Assembly (NCBI RefSeq): GCF_030063415.1
Contig: NZ_JASITA010000024.1
Location: forward strand, 57,311-121,310
Direction of reading: 5' to 3'
DNA from: Streptomyces sp. H27-C3
GTDB taxonomy: Bacteria > Actinomycetota > Actinomycetes > Streptomycetales > Streptomycetaceae
DNA length: 64,000 nucleotides
Made by a program: the position numbers and the translations under genes. Of the stretch, positions 1 through 9,627 are shown piece after piece (the stretch's first letter is position 1; each line of letters begins with the position of its first letter). The notes under the pieces were generated by a model. The model searched no databases. It was not told where the DNA came from and saw nothing but the letters and a program-made list of their open reading frames with translations.

Positions 1-2787
1 GACGGCTCCCGTCTCGTGTTCTCCTCCGAGCGCGGCGGTCACCCCGTGCAGGGCAGCCCGTACCGGATCTGGACGGTCGGTGTGCGCGACGGGGCGCTGC
101 GCCAACTCACCGGGCTGCCCGGCCGGCCGGGCCCCGGCCAGGACACCCCCTACGAGGACTTCGATCCGGCCTTCTCCGCCGACGGCGCCCGCGTCGTCTT
201 CGTCCGGGCCGGCCTCGACGGCGCCACGCTCAGGGCCCGTACCCTCACCACCACATCGGCGACCGCGACCGGCGGCCCGGTCACCGTCGAGCACGCCGAG
301 ACCGAGCCGGGCAATCTGCAGACCCCGGCGTTCTCCCCGGCCGGACGGCCCGCCTGGCTGCGCACGGTCCCCACCACCGTCGGCACCGCCACCGTCATCC
401 TGGTCGTGGACGGCGAGCCGGTCGCCCTGGACGGCACACTCGCGGCCGTGCCGCCGCGCTGGCTGGACGACGAGCGGCTGCTGCTCACCGTCGACGGCCG
501 GTTCCGGGCGGTACGACCGCACCGCGACCGGGCCGGGCAGCTCATCCCGTTCCACGCGACCCTGCCGGTCGAGCGGCCCCGCTACCGCACCAAGTCGTAC
601 GACTTCGAGCCCCGGGGCAGCCGCCGGGTGCGCGGCATCCAGCAGCCCGCGCTCGCCCCCAATGGTCGATCTGTCGCATTCGTCTCCCTGAACACCCTCT
701 GGATCGCGCCGACTTCCGGTGGAACCAAACCCCGCGAAGTGGTGCGCGCCGCCCCGACGACGTACCTCCAGGGACCGTCCTGGACCCCGGACGGGCACGG
801 CCTGCTGTACGTCGACGACCGCGACGGCCTCAACGCCGTGCGCCGGCACGACCTGAGGACCGGCGAGGACACGCTGCTGGCGCCCGGCGGCCGGGTGCAC
901 GGCGCGCTCTCCCCCGACGGCTCCCGCCTCGCCTGCCTCGACATGGCGGGCGGCCTCGTCGTACGCGACCTCGCCGCCGGCGCCGAGCGGAAGCTCGCCG
1001 CGCCGCTCGGCGGCGGCGGGCTGCCCGGCCCGCCCAGCTGGTCGCCGGACGGCCGCTTCCTCGCGTACTGCGACCGCAACCGGCTCAACCTCCGCTTCCG
1101 CGAGGGCTACAACCTGATCCGGGTCGTCGACACCACGAGCGGCGCGGCGAAGCTGCACGCCCTCGCCCCGCACGTCTCGCTCGCCGACCGGTACGCGTCG
1201 GGTCCCGTCTGGTCTCCGGACGGGCGGTGGATGGCGTGCGTCAGCGAGTCCGCGCTGTGGCTGCTGCCGGTGCGGCCGGACGGCGCCCCGGACGGCGAAC
1301 CCCGCCTCCTCGCCGACGAGGCGGCCGACCACCCGTCCTGGGCCGCCGACTCCCGCACGCTCCTCTACCTCTCCAACGCCCGGCTGCGGCTGCTGCGGAC
1401 TGCCGCGGACGGCGACACCGGGGTGTCTCCCCGTACCGTCCACGTACGCCTGGACTACCGCCGGCCGACGCCCGTCGACACGGTCGTGCACGCGGGCCGC
1501 CTCTGGGACGGCACGGACGCCGCAGGAGACCGCTCACTTCGCGAGGATGTCGACATCCTCATCAGCGACGGCCGCGTCACCGCGATCGAGCCGCACCGCG
1601 ATGGCCGCCGCGCGACCCGTACCGTCGACGCCTCGCGCCGCACCGTCCTGCCCGGCCTCTGGGACACCCACACGCACCCCTGGCAGTACACGTACGGCGC
1701 CCGGCAGACCGCGCTTGAACTCGCGTACGGCGTCACCACCACGGTTTCGCTCGCCGGTTTCAGCTACGAACAGGCCAGGCTCCGCGAGGACATCACCGCG
1801 GGCCGCCTCAACGGCCCCCGGCTGCTCACCACCGGCGAACTCCTCGACGGCTCCCGCGTCGCGTACAGCATGGCCCGCGCCCACCGCACCCCCGAGGGTC
1901 TCCGGCGCTCGCTCGCGCGCGGGGCGGCGTTGGACTGGGACTTCGTGAAGACGTACGTACGCGCCCCCGCCACGGCGATGGCCGAGGCGGCCCGCTTCGG
2001 CCATGAGCGGCTCGGCGTACGGTCCGGCTCGCATCTGTGCGCCCAGGGCATCCAGAGCGGCCAGGACCTCACGACCCACCTGGCAGCCACCGAGCGGACC
2101 GAGAGCAGCCACGGCGTCACGGCCGGGGGCCTCAGCCACCAGGACGTGGTGGAGACCTATGCGCGGGGCGCGTTCAGCCTGCTGGCCACGCCGTTCGCCG
2201 CCTTCACGCTGCTCGCCGAGAACCCGGACCTCGTCGACGACCTCCGGGTGACCGCGATGATGCCGCCCTGGGACGTGCTGGCCGTCCGTACCCAGGCCGC
2301 GAAACCGCAGACCGACGGCGAACGGCTCCGACTGCGCCAAGAACTCGACACCTTGCGCACGATCACTGCCCGCGGCGGCCTGCTCGGCCTCGGCACGGAC
2401 AGCCCGCTGACCCCAGTGGGCCTGCAACTGCACCTGGCGCTGCGCGCCATGGTCGCGCACGGCTTCTCCCCCACCCAGGCCCTGCGCACGGTCACCGTGC
2501 TCCCGGCGCGGATCTTCGGTGCCGCGAACGACCTGGGCACGGTCGAGCGGGGCAAGATCGCGGACCTGACGATCGTGGACGGCGACCCGTTCACGGACTT
2601 CGACGACCTGGCCCGGATCGACCGGGTCCTGGTCGGCGGCCGGGTGCACGAGCGGGCGCGTCTTGAGGCGCCGTACCGCGAGGACACCGCGCGCGGAGAG
2701 GACACCGCGCGCGGTTACGACACCAACGCCGTCGGCCGGGACTGGCAGGCAGCCCTGGACCAACTGCGCGGGGAGGGCCACTGCTAG
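1..2787 (+). CDS. TolB-like propeller/amidohydrolase fusion protein, 5' end outside window
   Basis: The frame is open from base 1, so the true start lies upstream. The first half (about residues 1-470) repeats the TolB/WD40-like pattern SPDGSRLA, WSPDGRFLAYCD and WSPDGRWMACVS, typical of a beta-propeller. The second half is an amidohydrolase of the imidazolonepropionase/dipeptidase type. It has GLWDTHTHPW, the metal-binding HxH of this superfamily, then SHGVTAGGLSHQD and GLGTDSPLTPVGLQ near the end, where the metal-binding aspartate lies. The family hydrolyses C-N bonds in cyclic amides or peptides; the substrate is not evident. The tail carries a duplicated EDTARG peptide. The next gene is convergent, with a 19-base gap. 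Confidence 0.85.
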   Translation, partial: DGSRLVFSSERGGHPVQGSPYRIWTVGVRDGALRQLTGLPGRPGPGQDTPYEDFDPAFSADGARVVFVRAGLDGATLRARTLTTTSATATGGPVTVEHAETEPGNLQTPAFSPAGRPAWLRTVPTTVGTATVILVVDGEPVALDGTLAAVPPRWLDDERLLLTVDGRFRAVRPHRDRAGQLIPFHATLPVERPRYRTKSYDFEPRGSRRVRGIQQPALAPNGRSVAFVSLNTLWIAPTSGGTKPREVVRAAPTTYLQGPSWTPDGHGLLYVDDRDGLNAVRRHDLRTGEDTLLAPGGRVHGALSPDGSRLACLDMAGGLVVRDLAAGAERKLAAPLGGGGLPGPPSWSPDGRFLAYCDRNRLNLRFREGYNLIRVVDTTSGAAKLHALAPHVSLADRYASGPVWSPDGRWMACVSESALWLLPVRPDGAPDGEPRLLADEAADHPSWAADSRTLLYLSNARLRLLRTAADGDTGVSPRTVHVRLDYRRPTPVDTVVHAGRLWDGTDAAGDRSLREDVDILISDGRVTAIEPHRDGRRATRTVDASRRTVLPGLWDTHTHPWQYTYGARQTALELAYGVTTTVSLAGFSYEQARLREDITAGRLNGPRLLTTGELLDGSRVAYSMARAHRTPEGLRRSLARGAALDWDFVKTYVRAPATAMAEAARFGHERLGVRSGSHLCAQGIQSGQDLTTHLAATERTESSHGVTAGGLSHQDVVETYARGAFSLLATPFAAFTLLAENPDLVDDLRVTAMMPPWDVLAVRTQAAKPQTDGERLRLRQELDTLRTITARGGLLGLGTDSPLTPVGLQLHLALRAMVAHGFSPTQALRTVTVLPARIFGAANDLGTVERGKIADLTIVDGDPFTDFDDLARIDRVLVGGRVHERARLEAPYREDTARGEDTARGYDTNAVGRDWQAALDQLRGEGHC
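2680..2715 (+). repeat. Two-copy 18-bp tandem repeat in coding sequence
   Basis: Two adjacent 18-base units (2680-2697 and 2698-2715) differ only at the last base. They encode the hexapeptide EDTARG twice, in frame, in the C-terminal tail of the amidohydrolase. A slippage duplication is likely, and it does not disturb the frame. Confidence 0.8.
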
Positions 2788-2806
2788 CGGATCCGGCGAA
2801 TCTCCG

Positions 2807-3673
2807 TCACCCCTTGCGGAACTGCTCGACGAGGCGCGCGTAGCTGTCCCCGCCGTGCCCGTCGGCGACCGCCCGCTCGATCAGCGCCTGCGACAGCTCG
2901 GGCAGCGCTCCGGCGATGCCCCGCTGTCGTCCGGCGTGCACCAGGTGGTCGATCGCCACGCGCTGCACATCGAGCGTCGCGTCGTCGCCGGGGTAGTGCC
3001 CGGCGTCGACCTGCGGGGCGTACGCCGTCATGAAGTGCGTCACCGTGCCCAGCCAGCGCGTGGCCACCGGGGTGAACGTCCCGGCCGATACGCCGTCGGC
3101 GCCCGCCAGCGCCGTGGCGTGCAGCCAGCCGCTCAGCGTGGACCACATCAGGCCGAGCAGCGAGATGTCGTAGAGACAGGCGACGCCCGCGTCCTCGCCG
3201 AGGTCGATCGGATCGCCCAGCGCGGCCAGCGTCTCGCGGTGGACGGCGAACGTGGCGGGCGAGCCGCTGTAGAGGAACATGCTGGCCTGACTGCCGACGC
3301 CGGGCGGCGTCGTCATGACGGCGCCGTCCAGGTAGTCGAAGCCGTGCCCTGCCGCCCAGACCGCCGTCTCTCGGGCCTGCTCGGGCGAGCCAGTGGTGAG
3401 GTTGACGACGGTGCGGCCGGCGAGCGACTCGGCGACGGGGTCGAGGAGTTCGCGTACGGCGTCGTAGTCGAGGACGCAGACGACCACGACCCCGGCGGCG
3501 GTGACCGCCTCACCGGGTGTCGCGGCGAGTACCGCGCCACGGGTGACGAGCGGTTCGGCCTTGGCGGGGGTGCGGTTCCAGACGGTCGTGGGGTGACCGG
3601 CGGTGAGGAAGGCGCCCGCGAGGGCGGCCCCCATCTGTCCCAGGCCGAGGACCGTGACGTTTTCGCGGTTCAT
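2807..3673 (-). CDS. NAD(P)-dependent oxidoreductase, imine reductase-like
   Basis: This 288-aa protein begins with a Rossmann dinucleotide-binding motif (VLGLGQMGAALAGAFL, about residues 7-22) and a VWNRT segment after the second strand, as in the beta-hydroxyacid dehydrogenase/imine reductase family. The C-terminal half is helical, as expected for the dimerising domain. The ATG at 3673 is preferred over further upstream starts because GGGGAG lies seven bases before it and the Rossmann fold starts at once. It is divergent from a GlxA-type regulator, which probably controls it. The natural substrate is unknown; reduction of an imine or a beta-hydroxyacid are the family options. Confidence 0.82.
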   Translation of the reverse strand: MNRENVTVLGLGQMGAALAGAFLTAGHPTTVWNRTPAKAEPLVTRGAVLAATPGEAVTAAGVVVVCVLDYDAVRELLDPVAESLAGRTVVNLTTGSPEQARETAVWAAGHGFDYLDGAVMTTPPGVGSQASMFLYSGSPATFAVHRETLAALGDPIDLGEDAGVACLYDISLLGLMWSTLSGWLHATALAGADGVSAGTFTPVATRWLGTVTHFMTAYAPQVDAGHYPGDDATLDVQRVAIDHLVHAGRQRGIAGALPELSQALIERAVADGHGGDSYARLVEQFRKG

Positions 3674-3810
3674 GCGTGTTCTCCCCAAATGCGCTATATA
3701 CAAGCTTTGTTGCTGTTGTCCTGCTGAAAGCAACACTCGCAGGGGCAGCCGCGCACCGACAGTGGCAGGACTGCCTCCCTGCGCAAAATTCCTGCCGTAC
3801 GCTTCCGGGC

Positions 3811-4827
3811 ATGCACACCGTCGCGGTAGCCGTGGTCGAGGACGCCGGGATCTCCCTGTGGGAGCTGTACGAACTGTCCATCGCGTGCACGGTGTTCGGT
3901 ATCCCGCATCCCGACCTGACCGACCCCTGGTACGACCTGCGGCTGTGCGGCTCAGGCGGCAAGGGCGCCGGGTCAGGCACCGGCTTCTCGCTCGCCACCC
4001 CCCACGGGCTCGACGCGCTGGCCGGCGCGGACACGGTGATCGTGCCCACGGTGCCGGACCCGTGCGTCGAGGACGGCCAGGACGTCCCGGCCGATCTCGT
4101 CGAGGCGCTGCGTGCCGCCGCGGACTCCGGGGCGCGGATGGTATCGCTGTGCACCGGCGCGTTCGCGCTCGCGGCGGCCGGGCTGCTCGACGGCCGACGC
4201 GCCACCGCCCACTGGCAGCACACGGCGGCCCTGGCCGAGCGCTACCCGAAAGTGATCGTCGACGACTCGGTCCTCTACACCGACGACGGCAACGTCCTCA
4301 CCAGCGCGGGCGCGTCCGCGGCCCTGGACCTCTGCCTGCACCTGGTCCGCCGTGACCTCGGCGCCCACGTCGCCAACCAGCTGGCCCGCCGCCTGGTCGT
4401 CCCCACACACCGCACAGGCGGGCAGGCCCAGTTCATCGATGCCCCGATGCCACCCACCGACGACGACAACCTCGGCCCGGTCCTCCAGTGGGCGACGGCC
4501 CGCCTGCACGAACCCCTCACCGTCGACGACCTGGCCCGCGAGGCCCGCATGAGTCCGCGCACCTTCTACCGCCGCCTGCACGAGGCCACGGGCACGACCC
4601 CGCTCCAGTGGCTGCTGAACCAACGCCTGGCCCGCGCCCAGTCCCTCCTCGAATCGACGGGCCTGACCGTCGACCAGGTCGGTGAGCAGAGCGGCCTCGG
4701 TACGTCGGCGAATCTGCGCCACCACTTCACGCGGGTGGTCGGCGTCTCCCCCACGGACTACCGGCGCGCGTTCAGGACGCCGGGGGCGCTCGCGGTGTCA
4801 CCGTCGCGCGGTCACGCCCGTCCCTAG
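3811..4827 (+). CDS. GlxA-family transcriptional regulator (DJ-1/PfpI + AraC HTH)
   Basis: A 338-aa protein. Residues 1-190 form a DJ-1/PfpI amidotransferase-like domain with the nucleophile-elbow segment SLCTGAFALAAAGLLDGRR. The C-terminal 100 residues form an AraC double helix-turn-helix (LAREARMSPRTFYRRLHEAT, then GLGTSANLRHHFTRVVGVSP). The start is the ATG at 3811, which opens the DJ-1 strand (MHTVAVAVVED). The family acts as cytoplasmic DNA-binding regulators, often of a neighbouring divergent gene. Here that gene is the imine reductase-like oxidoreductase, separated by 137 bases that should hold both promoters. The effector is unknown. Confidence 0.88.
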   Translation: MHTVAVAVVEDAGISLWELYELSIACTVFGIPHPDLTDPWYDLRLCGSGGKGAGSGTGFSLATPHGLDALAGADTVIVPTVPDPCVEDGQDVPADLVEALRAAADSGARMVSLCTGAFALAAAGLLDGRRATAHWQHTAALAERYPKVIVDDSVLYTDDGNVLTSAGASAALDLCLHLVRRDLGAHVANQLARRLVVPTHRTGGQAQFIDAPMPPTDDDNLGPVLQWATARLHEPLTVDDLAREARMSPRTFYRRLHEATGTTPLQWLLNQRLARAQSLLESTGLTVDQVGEQSGLGTSANLRHHFTRVVGVSPTDYRRAFRTPGALAVSPSRGHARP

Positions 4828-4838
4828 CGGGACGCCGA

Positions 4839-4873
4839 GTTCACGTCTGCCCGTGAACGGACACGGGTTCACG
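4839..4873 (+). terminator. Alternating hairpin arms downstream of the GlxA regulator
   Basis: GTTCACG (4839-4845), CGTGAAC (4852-4858) and GTTCACG (4867-4873) can form two mutually exclusive 7-bp stems just after the stop codon at 4827. There is no U-tract, so a factor-independent terminator of the actinobacterial type is only a suggestion. Confidence 0.4.
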
Positions 4874-5036
4874 TCCCACCTGGGCGGTGCCCGGCCTCCA
4901 CGCGTCCGTCAGCGTGCACAGCCCCGCACGCACCTTCTCCGGTGCGCACGGGGCCAAGGTGACGGCAGTGGGCTACCCCCGTACCCACTCCCGCCCCCGG
5001 TCATTGGAACCGCCGGTGAATCGGTCGGCTGATCGG

Positions 5037-5216
5037 TCAGTGGAGCTTGGCGACCGCCACGCCCGCGGTCTTCCGGAAGCCCACCAGCGGAGCGGCGTCG
5101 AGCGAGCCCATCTGGCCCCACTCGACGACCTTCGCGGCGGCCCACTCGATGAGGGCGTCCTCGGCAAGTTCGGGTCCGCCGAAGTACAGGGCGGGGACAG
5201 GCAGGTCAGCAGTCAT
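5037..5216 (-). CDS. Small hypothetical protein, 59 aa
   Basis: Codons 5216 to 5037 on the minus strand give a 59-residue protein starting MTADLPVPALYFGGPELAED and ending GFRKTAGVAVAKLH. It is weakly acidic, with no signal peptide or membrane segment. I do not recognise a family. The codon bias is like that of the neighbours, and the frame is clean from ATG to TGA. It lies immediately downstream of a broken helix-turn-helix-type gene on the same strand, and the two may once have been one transcription unit. No clear Shine-Dalgarno site precedes the ATG, which lowers confidence. Confidence 0.5.
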   Translation of the reverse strand: MTADLPVPALYFGGPELAEDALIEWAAAKVVEWGQMGSLDAAPLVGFRKTAGVAVAKLH

Positions 5217-5248
5217 CCATCGGATGCTAGGGTTGAAGCGAGCGAGCG

Positions 5249-6045
5249 CTATTCATTTGTCCCGTCGAACGCCGCATGACGGTACGTACGGACCGCCTCC
5301 CGCAGCCGTTCCGCCTTCCCCGGCACGATGTCCGCCGAGAGGCGGTCGTCATCCGGTACGTACGGCTCGCTGCGGCAGATCCGGCAGAGGCCGCCCGGCA
5401 GCGATTCCGGCGGCCCGGGGGCGTGGCAGTCGGTGCACTCCATGATGTACCGGCCCTGAGCGGGGGCCGGGGGCTCGGGCGGCATCTTCTTCAGCAGCCT
5501 TTTCCGTACGAAGCCGAAGGGGTACTCGACCACGTCGGGCAGCAGGGTCCCTACCGCCCGCACGATCTGCGTCTCCGTGGCCCCTCGCCGGAACCACTCC
5601 CCCGCCACGTCGGCCAACGCCTTGCATTCCAGCGCCGAGAGCGCCAACTCCGGCTGGTGGCGCCCCAGTCGGGCGAGGGCGTCGTGCCCACGCGCTTCCG
5701 GTTCCTCCACGGGCGCGGGGTCCGCCATTCCGGACTGCGGGACGTCCCCGTCGAGGAACGCGGCCCACCAGGCGTCGGAGCGGGCGGTCCGGGTGAAGAA
5801 GCACCGGAAGACCCACCTCGCACCCTCCGCGTCCTCCACTTGCCGGCGCACGCGCCGCAGGTGCCCGGCACTTGGAGAGGCCGCGGGGGATCGTGCCGAT
5901 GGCGCACTGGCCGTAACCCTCCAGCTCCCTGGCCAGCGTCTTGATGGAGATGTCGGCGCCCTCGGACAACCGGTCGACGTACCCGGCGATGGCCGCTTCA
6001 CGCTTGGGCAGATGTGCGAAGTCCCGGCCACGGCGGGGTTCCTCG
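5249..6045 (-). pseudogene. Frameshifted HTH-type regulatory protein remnant
   Basis: Two minus-strand frames together encode one protein. The upstream frame gives RDFAHLPKREAAIAGYVDRL, then LSEGADISIKTLAREL and GYGQCAIGTIPRGLSK. The downstream frame continues AGHLRRVRRQVEDAEGARWV, then TARSDAWWAAFLDG and a C-terminal part with two CxxC pairs (MECTDC, LCRICR). The join needs one base removed around 5866-5873, next to the codons for SK. The N-terminus has no credible start and runs into an unrelated plus-strand remnant at about 6040. The first part resembles winged-helix or replication-associated regulators that I recall from actinomycetes; the CxxC pairs suggest a zinc-binding tail. Single-base sequencing error is possible for the frameshift but does not explain the missing start. 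Confidence 0.65.
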
Positions 6046-6668
6046 TCCGGCGCGATCCGCTTTCCGAACCCGGGCTTGGCCCCACCTATTTCGCGGATGC
6101 CGCCGCGCTGGAAGCCCAAGCTCTCACGATCAGCGAGTACGCCCCGACCTTGGTCCCGGGTCTGCTCCAGACCGACGAGTACGTACAGGCACTAACGGCT
6201 CCCTCAGCGGCGCTGCTCCTGGACCACGACATGGATACGTGGGCCCGAGCCCGTGCGGCGCGAGCCGCGCTTCTCGACGATCCAACAAAGCCCGTGCTGT
6301 GGGCGGTACTTCACGAGACTGTATTGCGTGTGCCGGTTGGTGGATCGACTGTCATGGAACGCCAACTCGTACACATCGCCGAACTGATCCGACGCGGACG
6401 CATCCTCGTCCAAGTCCTCCCGTTCGCCGCCGGTGCGCACGCCGCGAGCGGCGGCATGTTCGCACTGATGACCTTCGGCGACGCCCCACCCGTGGCGTAC
6501 TCGGAGGGCCAGCAAATGCCCGCACCGGTCATCGCTGAGGCTCTCGGCTATCACCGGGTCACCACGGCCAAGCTCGCTTCGAGGCCGGGGCACGTGGAGC
6601 CGAGACGCCGCTGGAGACCACTGGCGGTCACCACCCGGCTGGGCGCCCGGAGAGCTGGTGACAGTTGA
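6040..6668 (+). pseudogene. DUF5753 (Scr1-type) regulator remnant, N-terminal HTH lost
   Basis: From about 6060 the plus strand encodes the sensor half of an XRE/DUF5753 regulator: ALTISEYAPTLVPGLLQTDE, ARAARAALLDDPTKPVLWAV, ETVLRVPVGGSTVMERQL, ILVQVLPFAAGAHAASGG. The family normally has an XRE helix-turn-helix of about 100 residues in front. Here that part is absent, and the upstream bases belong to the antisense of a different broken gene. The C-terminal end (after about 6545) also departs from the family pattern. It cannot bind DNA as encoded. No DUF397 partner gene follows. Confidence 0.7.
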
Positions 6669-6699
6669 GTACGCGAACTCACCAGTATCACACCCGGTC

Positions 6700-8028
6700 T
6701 CAAGCCGGCGCCGCCTCCGCCCCGTCGGCACTGCCGTCCTTGAGCACCGTCGGCATCACCTCCACCAGCACCACCACCTCGGCCACAGCTCCGTCTGCGG
6801 AGCGTCCCACCCACACGGGGTAGGTACCGTCGCCGGTTGTCGCGAAGGCGACCAGTTCGCCGCCGGATGCCTCGTCCCGAGTACGCACGAGGTACATGGA
6901 GTCGGGTATGTCCTCCCCGGCACCCGGCTCCCCCTGTACAAGGTGCCGCTCGAAGAGCCGGTGGAGCGACTCCCAGGCCCCAGCGTCGGCGAAGCATCCG
7001 GTCGCACTGTCGGTCTCGAAGCCGAAGATCTCGTTCTCCCCGAGCAGCCTGGGGTCGTCATCCGGCCCAAGGCGCATCTCCCACGACAAGGCCGGTGTCT
7101 CGCTGACGCGCAGCCGGACCGCCGTGGTGTCCGTACGGGTGACCCAGCCCTGGCGCCACTCACAGTCGTAGCCGAAGTGGACCTGCGCTTCTTCGAGTAC
7201 GTACTCCCCCGGCGGGACGGGGACCGTGACGGCGGGCCCATCGTCGGAGAGGTTGTCCGGCCCGGAGACGGCCAGCAGTCCGCTCGGCACGCGCAGGGTC
7301 CCGGTCCGGCGCGGCTCCACGACGGTCATCTCGGGGTGGTACCCGTCGGTCACACGCGTCCCGGGCCGAAACAGCGCGTCGATCGGCCCGGGCTGCGCGG
7401 GACGGGGCGGTCGCCAGCAGGTGGCGGGCGCCCCGGACGCGTCGTCGGGCGTCTCCGCCGCGTGAGAAGCGAGCACCGCCGCCTGGAGCACCACCGGCCC
7501 CGGAAGCCCTCGCCGTCGGGCGGTGACCACCGGCCAGTCGTCGAACCCGGGGCGAACCTCCCAACGCCGTATGTCGGCGCCGGGCACCGTGACGAGTGTC
7601 CGCCCGCGCTCGCCCTGGGGCTGCTGCCTGATCGATCCCCTGCCGTCAGGGAACAGCTCCGTCGAGGAGCGGGGGCACTCGCCGTCGAACTCCGCCATCT
7701 CCAACCCGGTGTACTGCCACCTGCGGGCACGTCGGCTGAGCAGCCGACTCTGATCGTCCAGCAGCCGCAGGTCCAGCTCGTCGGTGCGGCGGCCCTGGTC
7801 GTCGTAGGCCCACAGGCCGACGTAGTGGTCCCGCCAGGAAACCAGCCGGACTTCCAGCGGAACCTCCCGCCCCGGGATCCGGTACACCACGACGTACGGC
7901 AGCCCCGCGCCATCCCGCTCCCGCGCCGCCTCGGCGGTCAGGGGCCGCCACAGCGCGCGGGCCTCCAGATCCCACGCCAGCGCGTACGCCACCTCGACGA
8001 CCGTCACCGGTCCCTGATCCCCACCCAT
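6700..8028 (-). CDS. DUF4241-containing protein of unknown function
   Basis: A 442-aa protein starting MGGDQGPVTVVEVAYALAWD at the ATG at 8028. Longer upstream starts only add a low-quality Arg/Pro/Cys-rich extension. The C-terminal 200 residues fit DUF4241: VPPGEYVLEEAQVHFGYD, SATGCFADAGAWESL, ATTGDGTYPVWVGRSADG. DUF4241 proteins occur near toxin-immunity loci and stand alone in streptomycetes; their role is unknown. There is no signal peptide or membrane segment, so it is probably cytoplasmic. It faces the DUF5753 remnant convergently, and the 216 bases upstream of it contain only a hairpin. Confidence 0.7.
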   Translation of the reverse strand: MGGDQGPVTVVEVAYALAWDLEARALWRPLTAEAARERDGAGLPYVVVYRIPGREVPLEVRLVSWRDHYVGLWAYDDQGRRTDELDLRLLDDQSRLLSRRARRWQYTGLEMAEFDGECPRSSTELFPDGRGSIRQQPQGERGRTLVTVPGADIRRWEVRPGFDDWPVVTARRRGLPGPVVLQAAVLASHAAETPDDASGAPATCWRPPRPAQPGPIDALFRPGTRVTDGYHPEMTVVEPRRTGTLRVPSGLLAVSGPDNLSDDGPAVTVPVPPGEYVLEEAQVHFGYDCEWRQGWVTRTDTTAVRLRVSETPALSWEMRLGPDDDPRLLGENEIFGFETDSATGCFADAGAWESLHRLFERHLVQGEPGAGEDIPDSMYLVRTRDEASGGELVAFATTGDGTYPVWVGRSADGAVAEVVVLVEVMPTVLKDGSADGAEAAPA

Positions 8029-8180
8029 ACGACCACCGCCCGCTCTGCCTGAACCTGACGAACACAGTAGACACCGCCACTGACAAGGGCCGATGCGGGG
8101 ACTAGCTACAGGACAACGGGGCCACGGACGGAAGGCCAACTGGGACGTACACCGACGTGGTCGTCTTGGGGTCACAGCAG

Positions 8181-8205
8181 AACGGCCGCCAGTGAGGCGG
8201 CCGTT
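8181..8205 (-). terminator. Perfect 10-bp hairpin after the flavoprotein gene
   Basis: AACGGCCGCC (8181-8190), a five-base loop and its exact complement (8196-8205) lie 40 bases beyond the stop of the minus-strand reductase gene. There is no U-run. It probably acts as a terminator. Confidence 0.7.
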
Positions 8206-8244
8206 CCCTGAGAAACCGAAGCGAGCCCGGCCCGTCGGCCGGCA

Positions 8245-9528
8245 TCAGGAATTCGGCGCCACCTTCGAAAGCCCGTTGATGATGCGGTCCATCGCGTCCC
8301 CGCCCGTCGGCTCCGTCAGGTTGGCCAGCATCTTCAGCGTGAACTTCATCAGCAGCGGGTGCGAGAGGCCGCGCTGGGTCGCCACCTTCATGATCTTCGG
8401 GTTGCCGATGAGCTTCACGAACGCGCGGCCCATCGTGTAGTAACCGCCGTACGTCTCCTTGAGGATCTTCGGGTACGCGTGCAGCGCCATCTCGCGCTGC
8501 GCCGGGGTCGCCCGCGCGTGCGCCTGGACGATGACGTCCGCCGCGATCTGGCCCGACTCCATCGCGTACGCGATGCCCTCCCCGTTGAACGGGTTGACCA
8601 TGCCGCCCGCGTCACCCACCAGCAGCAGGCCCTTGGTGTAGTGCGGCTGGCGGTTGAAGGCCATCGGGAGCGCCGCGCCCCGGATCGGCATCGTCATGTT
8701 CTCCGGGGTGTAGCCCCAGTCCGCCGGCATCGACGCGCACCACGCCTTGAGCACCTCGCGCCAGTCCAGCTCCTTGAACGCCTTGGAGGAGTTCAGGATG
8801 CCGAGCCCGACATTCGACGTACCGTCGCCCATGCCGAAGATCCAGCCGTACCCGGGGAGCAGCCTGTCCTGGGGGCCGCGGCGGTCCCACAGCTCCAGCC
8901 AGGACTCCAGGTAGTCGTCGTCGTGGCGCGGGGACGTGAAGTACGTACGCACGGCGACGCCCATCGGGCGGTCCTCGCGGCGGTTCAGGCCCATGGCCAG
9001 GGACAGCCGGGTGGAGTTGCCGTCGGCCGCGACCACCAGGGGGGCGTGGAAGGTGACCTCGGTCTTCTCCTCGCCCATCTTCGCGTTGACGCCGGTGATG
9101 TGGCCCGTACGCGCGTCGACGATCGGCGCACCCACATTGCAGCGCTCGTACACCCGCGCGCCGGCCTTCCGCGCCTGGCGGGCGAGCTGCTCGTCGAAGT
9201 CGTCGCGCTTACGGACGAGCCCGTAGTCGGGGTACGAGGCCAGTTCCGGCCAGTCGAGCTGGAGGCGGACGCCGCCGCCGATGATGCGCAGGCCCTTGTT
9301 GCGCAGCCAGCCCGCCTCTTCGGAGATGTCGATCCCCATGGAGACGAGCTGCTTGGTGGCGCGCGGGGTGAGGCCGTCGCCGCAGACCTTCTCGCGCGGG
9401 AACGCCGTCTTTTCGAGCAGCAGGACGTCAAGTCCCGCCTTGGCCAGGTAGTACGCAGTCGTGGAGCCGGCGGGTCCGGCCCCGACGACGATCACATCTG
9501 CGGTGTGCTCGGAGAGGGGCTCGGTCAC
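8245..9528 (-). CDS. Geranylgeranyl reductase family flavoprotein (MenJ-like)
   Basis: A 427-aa protein with an N-terminal FAD-binding Rossmann motif (DVIVVGAGPAGSTTAYYLAK), the family CGDGLTPRA segment, and the second FAD motif LLVGDAGGMVNPFNGEGIAY. Members reduce isoprenoid double bonds; in actinobacteria the nearest role is partial saturation of the menaquinone side chain (MenJ). The window also carries menG, mqnC and mqnA, which supports a quinone role by inference. The start is the GTG at 9528, with GGGAGA eight bases before it. It is divergent from the GNAT gene. The enzyme is expected at the cytoplasmic membrane face. Confidence 0.85.
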   Translation of the reverse strand: MTEPLSEHTADVIVVGAGPAGSTTAYYLAKAGLDVLLLEKTAFPREKVCGDGLTPRATKQLVSMGIDISEEAGWLRNKGLRIIGGGVRLQLDWPELASYPDYGLVRKRDDFDEQLARQARKAGARVYERCNVGAPIVDARTGHITGVNAKMGEEKTEVTFHAPLVVAADGNSTRLSLAMGLNRREDRPMGVAVRTYFTSPRHDDDYLESWLELWDRRGPQDRLLPGYGWIFGMGDGTSNVGLGILNSSKAFKELDWREVLKAWCASMPADWGYTPENMTMPIRGAALPMAFNRQPHYTKGLLLVGDAGGMVNPFNGEGIAYAMESGQIAADVIVQAHARATPAQREMALHAYPKILKETYGGYYTMGRAFVKLIGNPKIMKVATQRGLSHPLLMKFTLKMLANLTEPTGGDAMDRIINGLSKVAPNS

Positions 9529-9627
9529 GGCGGAATCTCCCGAAGACTCGATATCGCGTGCTGAGAGGCACAGGGCAAGGGCAGTCTAAGGGGGCGTACT
9601 GATCACCGACTCGAAGGGTTGCCCCCT

